Source of the DNA: Deinococcus soli (ex Cha et al. 2016)
GTDB lineage: Bacteria > Deinococcota > Deinococci > Deinococcales > Deinococcaceae
Reading direction: 5' to 3'
DNA: 64,000 nt
Assembly: GCF_001007995.1 (NCBI RefSeq)
Contig: NZ_CP011389.1
Span: forward strand, 3,138,501-3,202,500
Numbering within the stretch: the stretch's first letter is position 1; the number at the start of each line of letters is the position of its first letter. Positions 30,129 through 44,135 of this stretch are shown piece after piece. A program made the translations under genes and the position numbers. The notes beneath the pieces are model-generated. The model ran no database searches, had not been told where the DNA came from, and saw only the letters and a list, made by a program, of their open reading frames with translations.

Positions 30129-30132
<4 letters not shown>
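29392..30132 (-). CDS. metF: Methylenetetrahydrofolate reductase family protein (short form)
   Basis: Supplies 5-methyl-THF for MetH. At 246 aa it is shorter than the usual 290-300. The barrel core is present: [24 protein letters not shown], a DPYRQSF stretch in strand 5 and [12 protein letters not shown], the family's signature before the folate site. The N-terminal strand is reduced, but the early Glu (SVELVPR) corresponds to the catalytic Glu of MTHFR. The start is GTG 30132, which overlaps the TGA of metH, so the two folate-methyl enzymes are made from one coupled message. The flavin/NADH details are not checked. Confidence 0.88.
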
Positions 30133-33872
<3,740 letters not shown>

Positions 33873-33891
33873 GGTCTACCCCTGTACAGCA

Positions 33892-33911
33892 GAAAGCCGC
33901 CCCTGGGCGGC
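33892..33911 (-). terminator. Attenuator hairpin of the metH riboswitch
   Basis: GCCGCC-CAGG-GGCGGC stem followed on the minus strand by TTTC, about 20 nt before the metH start codon. It is the likely off-state terminator. An alternative helix GCGCGAG (33962-33968) with CTCGCGC (33925-33931) overlaps the riboswitch P1 strand. Confidence 0.55.
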
Positions 33912-33966
33912 CTCGAAAGTCCTTGCGCGAGTGCTGCGCCGCTTCTGGGCCATCGTCCCCGCTCGC

Positions 33967-34080
33967 GCCATCGTCAGCGCACCCACGCGGGTCTTCTCTG
34001 AAAGCACCGAGTGCCGCAATGAGGGCCGGTTGCCACGCCATCACAGGGCAGAAAATTCCCTCCGGCGGTTCTGGATGACC
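33967..34080 (-). promoter_or_regulatory. SAM-I (S-box) riboswitch upstream of metH
   Basis: Reading the minus strand from 34080: P1 GTCATC, then CGGAGGGA, then GCCC-x-GTGA-x-GGCGTGGCAACC, a variable P3, CGGTGCTTTC, a P4 stem-loop, and GATGGC closing P1 (33967-33972). The conserved S-box blocks GAGGGA, GCCC..GA, GGCAACC and GGTGC are in the right order and spacing. In established S-box control, S-adenosylmethionine binding promotes termination of methionine genes. The aptamer ends 94 nt before the metH start. Confidence 0.85.
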
Positions 34081-34252
34081 ACGCCCGGCAGGCGCGGTTG
34101 TGCAGAGAATAGCGCGCTGCGTGTGCCTCACCCGGCGGGGTGCATGGACAGGCTCGCCGGGTTCAGGGCGCCTTCACCCAACCTGAATGCTTTAGAAAGC
34201 AAAGTAAGGGGTTCGACAGTCCACCCGCCCGTCGGCGCTTAAGGTGTCGCCC

Positions 34253-35023
34253 ATGACCAAGAACATCCTCGTCGTGATGTCCAGCGAAGACCAGCTCCCC
34301 CTGAAAGGCGGCCAGACGCACGCCACCGGCTTCTACCTCAACGAATTCGGCGTGCCCGCCCACCGCCTCACCCAGGAGGGCTACACGCTGACCATCGCCA
34401 CGCCCAGGGGGAACCGCCCCCCCATGGACCACGGCAGCGACACCAAGGACTTCTTCAAGGACGAGGCCGAACACCAGCAGATCAAGGCCTTCGTCGAGCA
34501 GACCCTGAGCGGAACTGTCCACAAGCTGAGCGACGCCGCCGCGAACCTCGACCAGTTCGACGCGGTGTTCCTGCCCGGCGGGCACGCCCCCATGATCGAA
34601 CTCATGCGCGACGCCGACCTGGGCAAGGTCCTGCGCCACTTCCACGGGAAGGGCCAGCCCACCGCGCTGATCTGCCACGCACCCGTCGCCCTCCTCGCCG
34701 CGCAGCAGGACGCCGCCGCGTACCAGCAGGCCCTCCAGAACGGCGAGACGCCCGCCGCGCAGGACTTCATCTACGACGGCTACAAGGCCACCGTGTTCAG
34801 CACCCCCGAGGAACAGGACGCCGAGAAGACCTTCGAGGCCCCCATGCAGTACTACCCCGCCGACGCCCTGCGCGCCGCGGGCATGGACGTGCAGAACGGC
34901 GGGAAGTACACCAGCCACGTCGTGCGTGACCGTGAACTCATCACCGGGCAGAACCCCATGAGCGACGAGGAATTCGTCACCGCCCTCCTCGGCGCGCTGA
35001 AGGGCGACACGGTGAACGCATGA
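34253..35023 (+). CDS. DJ-1/PfpI family protein (Hsp31-like)
   Basis: 256-residue class I glutamine-amidotransferase-like fold. The nucleophile elbow ICHAPVALL carries the reactive Cys, preceded by the FLPGGHAPM loop, and a GGQTHATGFYLNEF segment sits near the N-terminus as in the Hsp31/glyoxalase III branch. Likely roles are removal of methylglyoxal or protein repair, but the branch is not resolved. TAAGGT (34240-34245) lies 7 nt before ATG 34253, so I reject the in-frame GTG at 34244, which would be upstream of the RNA start. Coupled by ATGA to the next gene. Confidence 0.9.
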   Translation: MTKNILVVMSSEDQLPLKGGQTHATGFYLNEFGVPAHRLTQEGYTLTIATPRGNRPPMDHGSDTKDFFKDEAEHQQIKAFVEQTLSGTVHKLSDAAANLDQFDAVFLPGGHAPMIELMRDADLGKVLRHFHGKGQPTALICHAPVALLAAQQDAAAYQQALQNGETPAAQDFIYDGYKATVFSTPEEQDAEKTFEAPMQYYPADALRAAGMDVQNGGKYTSHVVRDRELITGQNPMSDEEFVTALLGALKGDTVNA

Positions 35024-35322
35024 GCGTCATCGCCGTCCACGCCATCATCACGCCCAAACCCGAGCACGTCGACACCGTCCAGGCCGAGATGCTGAACATG
35101 GTCCGCGCCAGCCGTCAGGAGGAAGGCAACCTCCGCTACGACCTGCTGCGCGAGGAGAAGGACGGCGCGGTGCGGTTTCACGTGCAGGAACGCTACCGCG
35201 ATCAGGCCGCCGCGCAGGCCCACCGCGACAGCGAGCACTACAAGGCGTACCGCGCCAAGGCCGGAGACTGGTTCGCCAGCGCCCCAGAAGTGACGGTGCT
35301 TCAGGAAATCGACGTCGCCTGA
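35020..35322 (+). CDS. Antibiotic biosynthesis monooxygenase (YgiN-like quinol monooxygenase) family
   Basis: A 100-residue ferredoxin-like ABM domain protein: a VIAVHAIITPKPEHVDTVQ start, the EEGNLRYDLLRE strand, FHVQERYRD and the AHRDSEHYKAY helix. These dimers oxidise quinols or aromatic compounds without metals; the substrate is unknown. It overlaps the DJ-1 gene (ATGA), which suggests a joint response to reactive carbonyl or quinone stress (inference). A strong hairpin follows. Confidence 0.92.
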   Translation: MSVIAVHAIITPKPEHVDTVQAEMLNMVRASRQEEGNLRYDLLREEKDGAVRFHVQERYRDQAAAQAHRDSEHYKAYRAKAGDWFASAPEVTVLQEIDVA

Positions 35323-35334
35323 CCCGCCGAACCG

Positions 35335-35370
35335 GAGGCCGCCACTGGGATCTTTCCTGGTGGCGGCCTC
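35335..35370. terminator. Bidirectional terminator hairpin
   Basis: GAGGCCGCCAC/GTGGCGGCCTC, 11 bp, 14-nt loop, centred between convergent genes (35322 and 35379). Confidence 0.7.
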
Positions 35371-35378
35371 GTGCTTGC

Positions 35379-38123
35379 TCAGCCCAGCGCGGTGACCGGC
35401 CTAGCCGCCAGCGCCGCCAGCAGCGGACGCAGCACGTCCCAGCCCTCCTCGCCCCCCGGGGTCAGGAGGGTCTGCGCCTCGGCCGCCAGGGCGGACGCGA
35501 CCTCCCGCTCGCCCTGATCGAAGGCCAGCGCTGCCTGCTCCGCGACGATCAGCCCCCGGATAGAGCCCGCGTTCAGGGTGCGGGCACTGTCGCCCGCCTC
35601 GCGCAGCGACTGTGCGGCCTCGCAGAACTGCCCCAGGCGGCGCAGGCACGCCCCCACCTTCCACAGGCTCAGCACCCGCCCGCGCGACAGGGTGCCCGCC
35701 GGCAGCACCTCCACGGACTGCCGGTAGGCCCGCTCGGCCTGCGCGAACTCACCGGTCCGGTACGCACCGTATCCCAGCCAGTACAGGACGTTCGACGCCC
35801 GCACCGGCAGCCGCTCCCGCGTCAGCGCCAGGGACTCTTGGAGCAGCAGCGCCGACGCGGGCCAGTCCTCCAGGCAGGCCAGGGCCGCGCCGCCCTCCAG
35901 CAGCAACGCCGAGCGGACGTCGTCATCCAGCGCCCCACCGAAACGCTCCAGGGCCGCCCGCACCTCCGCGACCGCCAGGGCGTACTCGTCCCGTTCCGTG
36001 TGCCACTTTGCGCGGCGCGCGGCGAGATCCGCCCAGCACCCCGCGTCGTCCAGTCCGGCCGCGAGCTGCGCCAGTGCGGTCAGTTCCGCCTCGCGGCCCG
36101 GTTCGTCATCCAGGTGGCGGCAGAGTTCACTGCGGGCCACCCGCACCGCGAACGCCTCGCGCGGCGGCGCGCCGCACGCCAGCGCCCGCCCGTACAGCGC
36201 GAAGGCGTCCGCGTGCGCGAATAGGCCCTCGGCCTCCCGTGCCGCCTGCACCCACAGCGGCCACGCCCGCCCCGGCTCTCCACCCCGCTCGAAGTGCCGC
36301 GCCACCGTCCCCGCCGGGGTCCCGGCCGGGGCCAGCGCCGCCAGTCCCGCATGCAGGTGCGCCCGGCGCGCGCCGCTCAGGCCGTCCAGCATTGCCCGGC
36401 GGTGCAGGTCATGCCCGAACCGGAACCCTGCCCCGTCCGGGGTGACCAGCCGCGCCTCCTGCGCCCGCTCCAGCTCGTCCAGCGCGTCCCCGACCGGCAC
36501 GCCCACACACCCGGCCACCAGCGCGGGCGGGAACGCCTCGCCCCACAGCGCCCCGGCCTGAAGGAGCTGCCGTGTCACGCGGCCCAATCGCTCCACGCGC
36601 CCCCGGATCGCCTGCGTCACCGACGGCGGGACCGGCACCTCGGCGTAATCCACCGTGAACGCATCGAACGGCGTGTGCCAGCGCCCACCCCGCTCGGACA
36701 GCACGCCCCGCTCGCGCAGGTCCCGCAGGGTCTCCATCAGGAACAGCGGATGCCCGGCCGTCGCCTCGAACAGCCGCGCGGTGAACAGCGGCGCCTCGCG
36801 GCCCGCCAGCTGCGTGATCAGCTCCGCCACCCCCTCCAGCGGCAGTTCCTGAAGGGTCAGACGCGGCGGATTCACCCGCGCCAGGACCTCCAGCACGTCC
36901 GCCCGCCCCGCCAGGTCCTCCGGGCGGGCCGAGAGCCACAGGTGCCGCGCGCCCCGGTGCAGCGCCAGGAACGCCGCCTCCAGCGAGCCAGCGTCCAGCC
37001 AATGCAGGTCCTCGGCGATCAAGGGGCGGCTCCCCGCCAGGGCCAGCAGCGCCTGCGCCAGCACGTCCAGCGTCGCGCCCCGGTCCGGCAGGCCCGACCC
37101 GCCCGGCGCCCCCAGTGCCGCCACGAGCGCCGGCCGCAGCGGCTCCGGGCACCACGCCAGCGACGGCTGTGCCCGCAGGGCGTCCAGCAGCGCCCCGAAC
37201 GGCAGCGGCGTGAGCTCCGGCGCGCCGCGCAGCACCAGTGCGTCGCCTCCCGCCCCGCGCAGCAGCCGCGATTTCCCGATGCCCGCCTCGCCCAGTACCA
37301 GGATCGTCCGCGCCGCACGCAGCGCCGCGACCTCCGCCGAGCGGCCCACCAGCGGCCCCGGCGGCGCCGCGTTCCCGGACAGCCCTGGCGCCACCCCCCG
37401 CGTCGGCCCCGGGTCCTGCGCCAGCGTCTGGGCGAGCAGGCGCGTGGCAGGCAGTGGCTGGGCGTGCGCTCCCAGTTCCTCGCGCAGGCGGCGGCACAGC
37501 GCCCGGTAGGCGTCCAGCGCCTCCTCCCGCTGCCCCCGCCCCGCCAGGGTCTCCATCTGCGCCCGCACGCTCCGCTCACGCAGCGGGTCCAGCCCCAGCG
37601 ACCGCGCGTGCGCCGCCAGCACGCCCGGCCACGCCCCCCGCGCCGCCTCGTGCGCCGCCAGCGCGTCAAGCGCCCGCAGCTGCTCGTCCAGCGCCTGCCC
37701 CGCCACCCGCTCCTGCCACGTCCCGAACTCCGCCGCGCCCGGCACGCTCAGGTGATCCAGGAACCGCCCACCCACCCGCGCCGCCCCGCCCGGCGCGTCC
37801 TCTGCCGCCAGGGCCGCGCGCAGCGCGAGCAGATCCACCTGCACCTCGCCGCGCAGCGCCGCCGCCCCCGGCGTGACCTCCAGCCACTCCGCCAGCCCCG
37901 AGCCCCGGAGGCGGTGCAGCTGCACCCGCAGGTTCCGGCGCGCTGCCTCGCCCCCCTGATCCGACCACAGCAGGTCGGCGAGCACCTCGCGCGGCGTCTC
38001 GCCCTCCAGCGCCAGGAACATGAGGAGCGCCAGACTCTTGCCCGTCACGTCCAGCAGCCCGGCCGGGCCGGTCACGCGGGGCACGCCCAGCGTCCGCAGG
38101 ATCAGCACTGACCCGGTGTGCAT
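35379..38123 (-). CDS. Large AfsR/SARP-like transcriptional regulator (BTAD-AAA ATPase-TPR)
   Basis: 914 residues. The N-terminal part resembles the winged-helix and BTAD regions of SARP/AfsR proteins (helical repeats about 95-250). A STAND/AAA ATPase domain follows with Walker A GEAGIGKSRLL (about 275) and a LIAEDLHWLDAGS Walker B. The C-terminal 350 residues are TPR-like repeats. Such proteins switch on target genes after sensing an unknown signal. ATG 38123 has TACACT (38134-38139, minus) 10 nt upstream; the open frame extends further but without initiation signals. No biosynthetic cluster is adjacent, so its targets are probably elsewhere. Confidence 0.88.
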   Translation of the reverse strand: MHTGSVLILRTLGVPRVTGPAGLLDVTGKSLALLMFLALEGETPREVLADLLWSDQGGEAARRNLRVQLHRLRGSGLAEWLEVTPGAAALRGEVQVDLLALRAALAAEDAPGGAARVGGRFLDHLSVPGAAEFGTWQERVAGQALDEQLRALDALAAHEAARGAWPGVLAAHARSLGLDPLRERSVRAQMETLAGRGQREEALDAYRALCRRLREELGAHAQPLPATRLLAQTLAQDPGPTRGVAPGLSGNAAPPGPLVGRSAEVAALRAARTILVLGEAGIGKSRLLRGAGGDALVLRGAPELTPLPFGALLDALRAQPSLAWCPEPLRPALVAALGAPGGSGLPDRGATLDVLAQALLALAGSRPLIAEDLHWLDAGSLEAAFLALHRGARHLWLSARPEDLAGRADVLEVLARVNPPRLTLQELPLEGVAELITQLAGREAPLFTARLFEATAGHPLFLMETLRDLRERGVLSERGGRWHTPFDAFTVDYAEVPVPPSVTQAIRGRVERLGRVTRQLLQAGALWGEAFPPALVAGCVGVPVGDALDELERAQEARLVTPDGAGFRFGHDLHRRAMLDGLSGARRAHLHAGLAALAPAGTPAGTVARHFERGGEPGRAWPLWVQAAREAEGLFAHADAFALYGRALACGAPPREAFAVRVARSELCRHLDDEPGREAELTALAQLAAGLDDAGCWADLAARRAKWHTERDEYALAVAEVRAALERFGGALDDDVRSALLLEGGAALACLEDWPASALLLQESLALTRERLPVRASNVLYWLGYGAYRTGEFAQAERAYRQSVEVLPAGTLSRGRVLSLWKVGACLRRLGQFCEAAQSLREAGDSARTLNAGSIRGLIVAEQAALAFDQGEREVASALAAEAQTLLTPGGEEGWDVLRPLLAALAARPVTALG

Positions 38124-38199
38124 GAGTGTCCCCAGTGTACGCGCGCAACGCCCGCGCAACACCCCCCACGTCAGACTGCCCCGCAAGGAGACCCCCCGC

Positions 38200-38376
38200 G
38201 TGCCCCCCCCACAGCCCCCCACCGCGTACATCATCCGCATCGAGCCGCCCACCCCCGCCACCCGCCCCACCGTGCACCTGGAGCCCCAGGGCCGCCCGCA
38301 GGACACCCGCACCTTCCACGACGTGGATGAATTGCTGCGGCACCTCTGGCTGCTGCTGGAGGGCGGCGTGCGCTGA
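38200..38376 (+). CDS. Small hypothetical protein (58 aa)
   Basis: Starts at GTG 38200 with AAGGAG 9 nt upstream and ends at 38376 just before a 12-bp hairpin. It has a Pro-rich start, a short strand (AYIIRIEPP), another (TVHLEPQG) and a C-terminal amphipathic helix ([15 protein letters not shown]). No known domain. It is divergent from the SARP-like regulator gene, which makes it a possible target or partner (inference). Confidence 0.6.
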   Translation: MPPPQPPTAYIIRIEPPTPATRPTVHLEPQGRPQDTRTFHDVDELLRHLWLLLEGGVR

Positions 38377-38384
38377 GCAAAAGC

Positions 38385-38416
38385 AAGAGGTCGGGCGCGT
38401 CATGGCCCGACCTCTT
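38385..38416. terminator. Bidirectional terminator hairpin
   Basis: AAGAGGTCGGGC/GCCCGACCTCTT, perfect 12 bp with 8-nt loop. On the minus strand it is followed by GCTTTTGC, so it terminates tctA well; it also ends the 58-aa gene. Confidence 0.82.
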
Positions 38417-38432
38417 CCTGATCCGATGGTGT

Positions 38433-39931
<1,499 letters not shown>

Positions 39932-39932
<1 letters not shown>

Positions 39933-40450
39933 TACAGCACCCCTTTCAGGATGCCCGGCGGGAGGCTCAGGCCCAGGCCGCGCGTGAACGCCACGTACGT
40001 GACGAGCGCGACGATCAGGGCGACGCCCGCCAGCAGAGGCAGGCGGCGCTCACCGAACGCGAAGCCCACGCTGAAATACATGACGGCTGTGCCCACCACG
40101 AAGCCCAGCGGCACCAGGATCATCGAACCCAGCAGGAAGCCGCCCAGGATGATGCCCGGCTGGCGCAGGTCCGGCTGGGCGTCCGGGTCGCTGTCCTCCT
40201 CGGCGGCGGGTTCGGCGCGGTAGCCGCGCAGGGTCGCCACGAGCAGCAGTGCGCCCAGCGCCAGCGTGCCGACCGACACGATCATGGGGAACACGCGCGG
40301 GCCCACGTAGGCGTTGATGCCGAAGGGAATCTTCAGCGTGCCGGTCAGCAGCAGGGCCCCGACGATCAGGACGCCCAGCGCGACCAGCAGGTCCGGGACG
40401 CTCAGACCGCGGCGCTCGGGGGGAATGGGGGTGGGGACGGGATCAGACAT
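39932..40450 (-). CDS. tctB: Tripartite tricarboxylate transporter small permease (TctB)
   Basis: 172 residues with four predicted helices (about 20-40, 55-75, about 110-135, 140-165) separated by an acidic loop ([11 protein letters not shown]). This is the usual TctB size and layout; the sequence is always poorly conserved, so context carries the call. ATG 40450 has a GAGGT site; the longer open frame to 40681 overlaps tctC and is rejected. Confidence 0.9.
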
Positions 40451-40498
40451 GCACGGAACCTCGCAGGGCAGGGGAGGGTGGGGGGGACGCAACGTGGG

Positions 40499-40534
40499 GC
40501 CGGGCGGCGCGAAGGAAACTCGCCACCGCCCGGC
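40499..40534 (-). terminator. Hairpin between tctC and tctB
   Basis: GCCGGGCGG/CCGCCCGGC, 9 bp, just past the tctC stop. A partial terminator or mRNA-protecting hairpin that would let the binding protein be made in excess over the permease. Confidence 0.5.
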
Positions 40535-40551
40535 ACGACCAGCCGCAGGCT

Positions 40552-41502
40552 TTACTTGACGAGCCCGATATCCTTGAGGATCTCGCGGGTGCGGGTCGCT
40601 TCCAGCTTCAGGAACACGTCGAACTTGCTGCCGCTCATGTACAGGTCCGTCCAGTTGCGGGTCTTGAGGGTGTCCTTCCACTCCTTGCTGGCGTGCAGTT
40701 TGTCCATGGCGGCCACCAGCGCGCCCTTCTCGCTGCTGCTCAGGCCGGGGGCGGCGACGATGCCGCGCCAGTTGGCGAGTTCCACGTTGAAGCCCTGGGA
40801 CTTCATGGTGGCGACCGGAATGCCCGGCTGGGCCTTGGGCGCGCTGATGCCCAGCGCGCGGAGTTTACCGGCCTTGATCTGCGCCTCGAACTCGCCGTAC
40901 CCGGCGACGGCGGCCGTCACCTGGTTGCCCAGCACCGCCGCGAGCGTCTCGCCGCCGCCGCTGAAGGGCACGTAGTTCATCTTGCGGGGGTCCACGCCCG
41001 CCGCCTTGGCGAACAGGCCGACGAGCATGTGGTCGGTGCCGCCGGCGCTGCCGCCCGCGAAGGGCAGGCTGGGGTTGGCCTTCCAGGCGGCCGCGAGGTC
41101 ACCCAGGGTCTTGTAGGGGCTGTTGGCAGGCACCACGATGACCTCGTACTCGCCGGTCAGGCGGGCGATCGGGGTGACGCGGCTGAGGTCCACCTTGGAG
41201 GAGTTCGTCTGGATCGCGCCGACCATCACGAGCCCCATGGTCATCAGCAGGTTGCTGTCGCCCTTGCTGTTGTACAGCTGCGCCAGGCCGATGGTGCCGC
41301 CCGCGCCGGGCACGTTGAAGACCTGCACGGGCTTGGCGATGCCCTGGTTCTGGAGGCCACTCTGGATGGCGCGGCTGGTCTGGTCCCAGCCGCCGCCAGG
41401 GCTGGCGGGGGCCATGATGCGCAGGTTGCTGAGGTTCTGGGCGGTGGCGGGCGCGGCGAACGTCAGCAGGGCGGACGCGGCCAGGATGGCAGTCTTCTTC
41501 AT
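40552..41502 (-). CDS. tctC: Tripartite tricarboxylate transporter substrate-binding protein (TctC/Bug)
   Basis: 316-residue exported receptor of the Bug/TctC family. Signal peptide [21 protein letters not shown], then the family pattern: the [19 protein letters not shown] loop that holds the carboxylate, [25 protein letters not shown] and [11 protein letters not shown]. Ribosome site GGAGG is upstream, and a sigma-70 promoter with 17-nt spacing lies at 41544-41572. First gene of tctCBA; divergent from the two-component genes. Confidence 0.95.
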   Translation of the reverse strand: MKKTAILAASALLTFAAPATAQNLSNLRIMAPASPGGGWDQTSRAIQSGLQNQGIAKPVQVFNVPGAGGTIGLAQLYNSKGDSNLLMTMGLVMVGAIQTNSSKVDLSRVTPIARLTGEYEVIVVPANSPYKTLGDLAAAWKANPSLPFAGGSAGGTDHMLVGLFAKAAGVDPRKMNYVPFSGGGETLAAVLGNQVTAAVAGYGEFEAQIKAGKLRALGISAPKAQPGIPVATMKSQGFNVELANWRGIVAAPGLSSSEKGALVAAMDKLHASKEWKDTLKTRNWTDLYMSGSKFDVFLKLEATRTREILKDIGLVK

Positions 41503-41543
41503 GGGGTTCCTCCGGTGAGGGGGTGGGTTGTGGTGTCACCCGT

Positions 41544-41572
41544 ACCCTACGCCGACCCGGCCCCGGTCACAA
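41544..41572 (-). promoter_or_regulatory. tctC promoter
   Basis: On the minus strand -35 TTGTGA (41567-41572), 17-nt spacer, -10 TAGGGT (41544-41549). The inverted repeat at 41579-41599 lies immediately upstream of the -35, where an activator such as the response regulator would bind. Confidence 0.6.
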
Positions 41573-41578
41573 GAGTTT

Positions 41579-41599
41579 TTTTGCGTGCTGGCCGCAAAA
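41579..41599. promoter_or_regulatory. Inverted repeat in the tct divergent promoter region
   Basis: TTTTGCG (41579-41585) and CGCAAAA (41593-41599) form a perfect 7-bp dyad with a 7-bp spacer. It contains TTGCGTGC, the inverse of GCACGCAA at the end of the neighbouring direct repeats. Confidence 0.5.
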
Positions 41600-41606
41600 T
41601 CTATGT

Positions 41607-41638
41607 ACGCAATGCACGCCCGTGAACGCAATGCACGC
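41607..41638. promoter_or_regulatory. Tandem 13-bp direct repeats (ACGCAATGCACGC)
   Basis: Two exact copies, 41607-41619 and 41626-41638, start 19 bp apart, upstream of the sensor kinase gene and between it and tctC. Likely binding sites of the adjacent response regulator (inference from position and spacing near two helical turns). Confidence 0.55.
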
Positions 41639-41689
41639 AACCCCTGGGTGTGGGGCGCCGCTCCCTCCTACAATCGGGGGCGAACACCC

Positions 41690-43279
41690 ATGACCCGACG
41701 CCGCCCCAACCTCCAGGGCCGACTGGTGCGCCTGCACCTGTTCGTGCTGTGCGGCATGACCGCCCTGCTCGTGGTCGTGCAGACCGCGCAGCTGTACGGC
41801 GAGGCCCGCGAGCGCCTGGGCGAGCGCGCCCTGACCGCCAGCCGCATCGTGGCGAAACTGCCCGTGGTCGTGCAGGGTACCGAGCGCGGCGCGCAGAATG
41901 CCGCGCTGAACGCCCAGGTGAACGTGCTGCGTGAAGAGGCGGACGCCGACTTCATCGTGGTGGGCAACGCGCGCGGCATCCGGCTGGCGCATCCCGTGCC
42001 GGAGCGGCTGGGCAAACCCATGGAGGGCGGCGACAACGCCCAGCCGCTCGCCGGACAGGAGGTCGTGTCGGTCGCGCGCGGCAGCCTGGGCCTGAGCGTG
42101 CGCGGCAAGGTACCGGTCTGGGCGGGCGGCGTGCCCGGCAGCCGCGTGGTGGGCGTGGTCAGCACCGGGTACCTCATGCCGCAGGTGTGGCATCTGGTGG
42201 GGAGCGCGCTGATCAGCCTGCTGCCGTGGTTCGTGCTGGCGCTGGGCCTGGGCACGGTGGGCGCGGTGTGGGCCGCCCGGCGCCTGCGGGCCGAGATCCT
42301 GAACCTGGAACCCGAGCAGATCGCGGCGCTGGCCCGCCAGCAGCGCGCCGTGCTGGCCGCGCTGCGCGAGGGCGTGCTGGCCGTGGACGGCGGCGGCCTC
42401 GTGACGCTCAGCAGCGACCGCGCCGTGACCCTGCTGGGCGGCCAGAGTGCCCCGGCGCCCCTGGCGACCCTCTGGCCCGAACTGGCCCTCCTGACCGCCG
42501 GGGGAGCGGCGCGCACCCAGAACCTGGAACTGGCCCTGCGGGGCGAGCCGGTCCTCGTGAACCTCGAACCGCTGGAGGGCGGCGGGTTCGTGGCAGGCTT
42601 CCGCGACCGCGCCGAGGCCCTGGCCCTGGCGGAGGAACTCACGCACGCGCGCGGCTTCGTGGACGTCCTGCGCGCCCAGACGCACGAGTACCAGAACCGC
42701 CTGCACGTCCTGTCCGGCCTGCTCCAGCTCGGGCGGGGCGAGGAGGCCCTGCGCGTCCTGAACGCCGAGATTCACGCCGACGCGCAGTTCCGGCAGCTGC
42801 TGCGCGACGTGCAGGTGCCCCGGCTGGTCGCGCTGCTCGTCGGGAAGCGCGAACGCGCCCAGGAACTCGGCATCGACTTCCAGATCACCGAGGGCAGCCA
42901 CCTGGGCCCCCACTGGGAACGCCACGCCGACACCCTGGTCAGCGCGGTGGGGAACCTCACCGAGAACGCCTTCGAGGCGCTCGCCGGGCAGCCCGGGCTG
43001 GTCACCGTCACGCTGGGCGAGGACCCGGACGGCATGCAGGTCGAGGTGGAGGACAGCGGCCCCGGCGTGCCAGCGGCGCTGCACGACACCCTCTTCGACC
43101 GGGGCGCGAGCAGCAAGGGCGAGGGCCGCGGCTACGGTCTGCACGGCGTCTACTCGCGCGTGCAGGGCCTGGGCGGCAGCCTGCGCCACACCCGGCGCGG
43201 CCCGCTGACCGTCTTCCAGCTGAGCCTCCCGCAGCCCCTTCCGCACCGCCCCGCCGAACCGGCCGAGGTGACCGCATGA
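41690..43279 (+). CDS. CitA/DcuS-type sensor histidine kinase
   Basis: 529-residue membrane kinase: helix 1 (about 10-32), an extracytoplasmic PASC-like sensor domain (about 33-170) with [21 protein letters not shown], helix 2 (about 172-197), a cytoplasmic PAS-like domain, and a kinase core. The phospho-acceptor His is in [13 protein letters not shown] (about 331), followed by N-box [11 protein letters not shown]-boxes and GRGYGLHGV. The sensor family binds citrate or C4-dicarboxylates, matching the divergent tct transporter. A TACAAT box (41669-41674) lies 15 nt before ATG 41690. It overlaps the regulator gene by ATGA. Confidence 0.94.
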   Translation: MTRRRPNLQGRLVRLHLFVLCGMTALLVVVQTAQLYGEARERLGERALTASRIVAKLPVVVQGTERGAQNAALNAQVNVLREEADADFIVVGNARGIRLAHPVPERLGKPMEGGDNAQPLAGQEVVSVARGSLGLSVRGKVPVWAGGVPGSRVVGVVSTGYLMPQVWHLVGSALISLLPWFVLALGLGTVGAVWAARRLRAEILNLEPEQIAALARQQRAVLAALREGVLAVDGGGLVTLSSDRAVTLLGGQSAPAPLATLWPELALLTAGGAARTQNLELALRGEPVLVNLEPLEGGGFVAGFRDRAEALALAEELTHARGFVDVLRAQTHEYQNRLHVLSGLLQLGRGEEALRVLNAEIHADAQFRQLLRDVQVPRLVALLVGKRERAQELGIDFQITEGSHLGPHWERHADTLVSAVGNLTENAFEALAGQPGLVTVTLGEDPDGMQVEVEDSGPGVPAALHDTLFDRGASSKGEGRGYGLHGVYSRVQGLGGSLRHTRRGPLTVFQLSLPQPLPHRPAEPAEVTA

Positions 43280-43956
43280 ACGCCCGAATCCGCGTGCTGC
43301 TCGTCGAGGACGACCTGCGCGTCGCCCGCGTCAACCGCGACCTGCTCGAACGCGACCCCGACGTGCACGTCGTCGGCAGCGCCGCCACCTGCGCGCAGGG
43401 CGACGCGCTCGCCCAGGCGCTGAAACCCGACCTGATCCTGCTGGACGTGCACCTGCCCGACGGCAGCGGCCTGGGCCTGCTGCGGCACTGGCGCGCGCAC
43501 GGCCTGACCACCGACGTGGCCCTGATCACCGCCGCCGACGATGAGGCCAGTGTCCGGCTGGCACTCGCGCACGGCGCGTTCGACTACCTGATCAAGCCGT
43601 TTACCGGCGCGCGGCTTCAGGAACTGCTCGCCCGGCACCGTACACGCCGCCTCCCGGGGCCCAGCGCGGCCCGCCTGGACCAGGGCCGCCTCGACCGCCT
43701 GCTGGGCCACGGCGCCGCCCCACCTGCCGCCCTGCCGCGAGGCATCGACCCGAACACCCTGGAACGTGTGGTGCTGGCCCTGGGTGCCGCGCAGCACGCC
43801 GTGACCGCCGAGGAGATCGGCGAGCAGGTCGGCCTGAGTCGCGTGACCGCGTGGCGGTACCTCGAACACCTCGTGCGCAGCGAGCAGGCCACGCTGGAAC
43901 ACCAGTACGGAAACGCCGGGCGGCCCGTGAAGCTCTACCGCGCCCGCACCCCCTGA
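43276..43956 (+). CDS. CitB/DcuR-type response regulator
   Basis: 226-residue regulator: receiver domain (about 5-122) with the phosphorylation site Asp57 in [11 protein letters not shown], acidic pocket EDD at 11-13 and the conserved Lys in IKPF. A C-terminal helix-turn-helix of the CitT/DcuR kind follows ([24 protein letters not shown]). It is coupled to its kinase by an ATGA overlap. Probable targets are tctCBA and its own operon through the repeats at 41579-41638. Confidence 0.95.
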   Translation: MNARIRVLLVEDDLRVARVNRDLLERDPDVHVVGSAATCAQGDALAQALKPDLILLDVHLPDGSGLGLLRHWRAHGLTTDVALITAADDEASVRLALAHGAFDYLIKPFTGARLQELLARHRTRRLPGPSAARLDQGRLDRLLGHGAAPPAALPRGIDPNTLERVVLALGAAQHAVTAEEIGEQVGLSRVTAWRYLEHLVRSEQATLEHQYGNAGRPVKLYRARTP

Positions 43957-44135
43957 GACCGCCCCCGGTGGACCGGCGGGCACAAACCGTTCCAACCAGG
44001 TGCAGGCGGCAGGAGAGGTGCCCCGCACGGGGTGACCGAATCGACCGGATTCCGACGGACAGGCATCCCCTTCCCGTGACACCGTGACCCGATCCCGAAT
44101 CGGCCGCGCTGGGCGCCGACTACACTGGTGACCCG

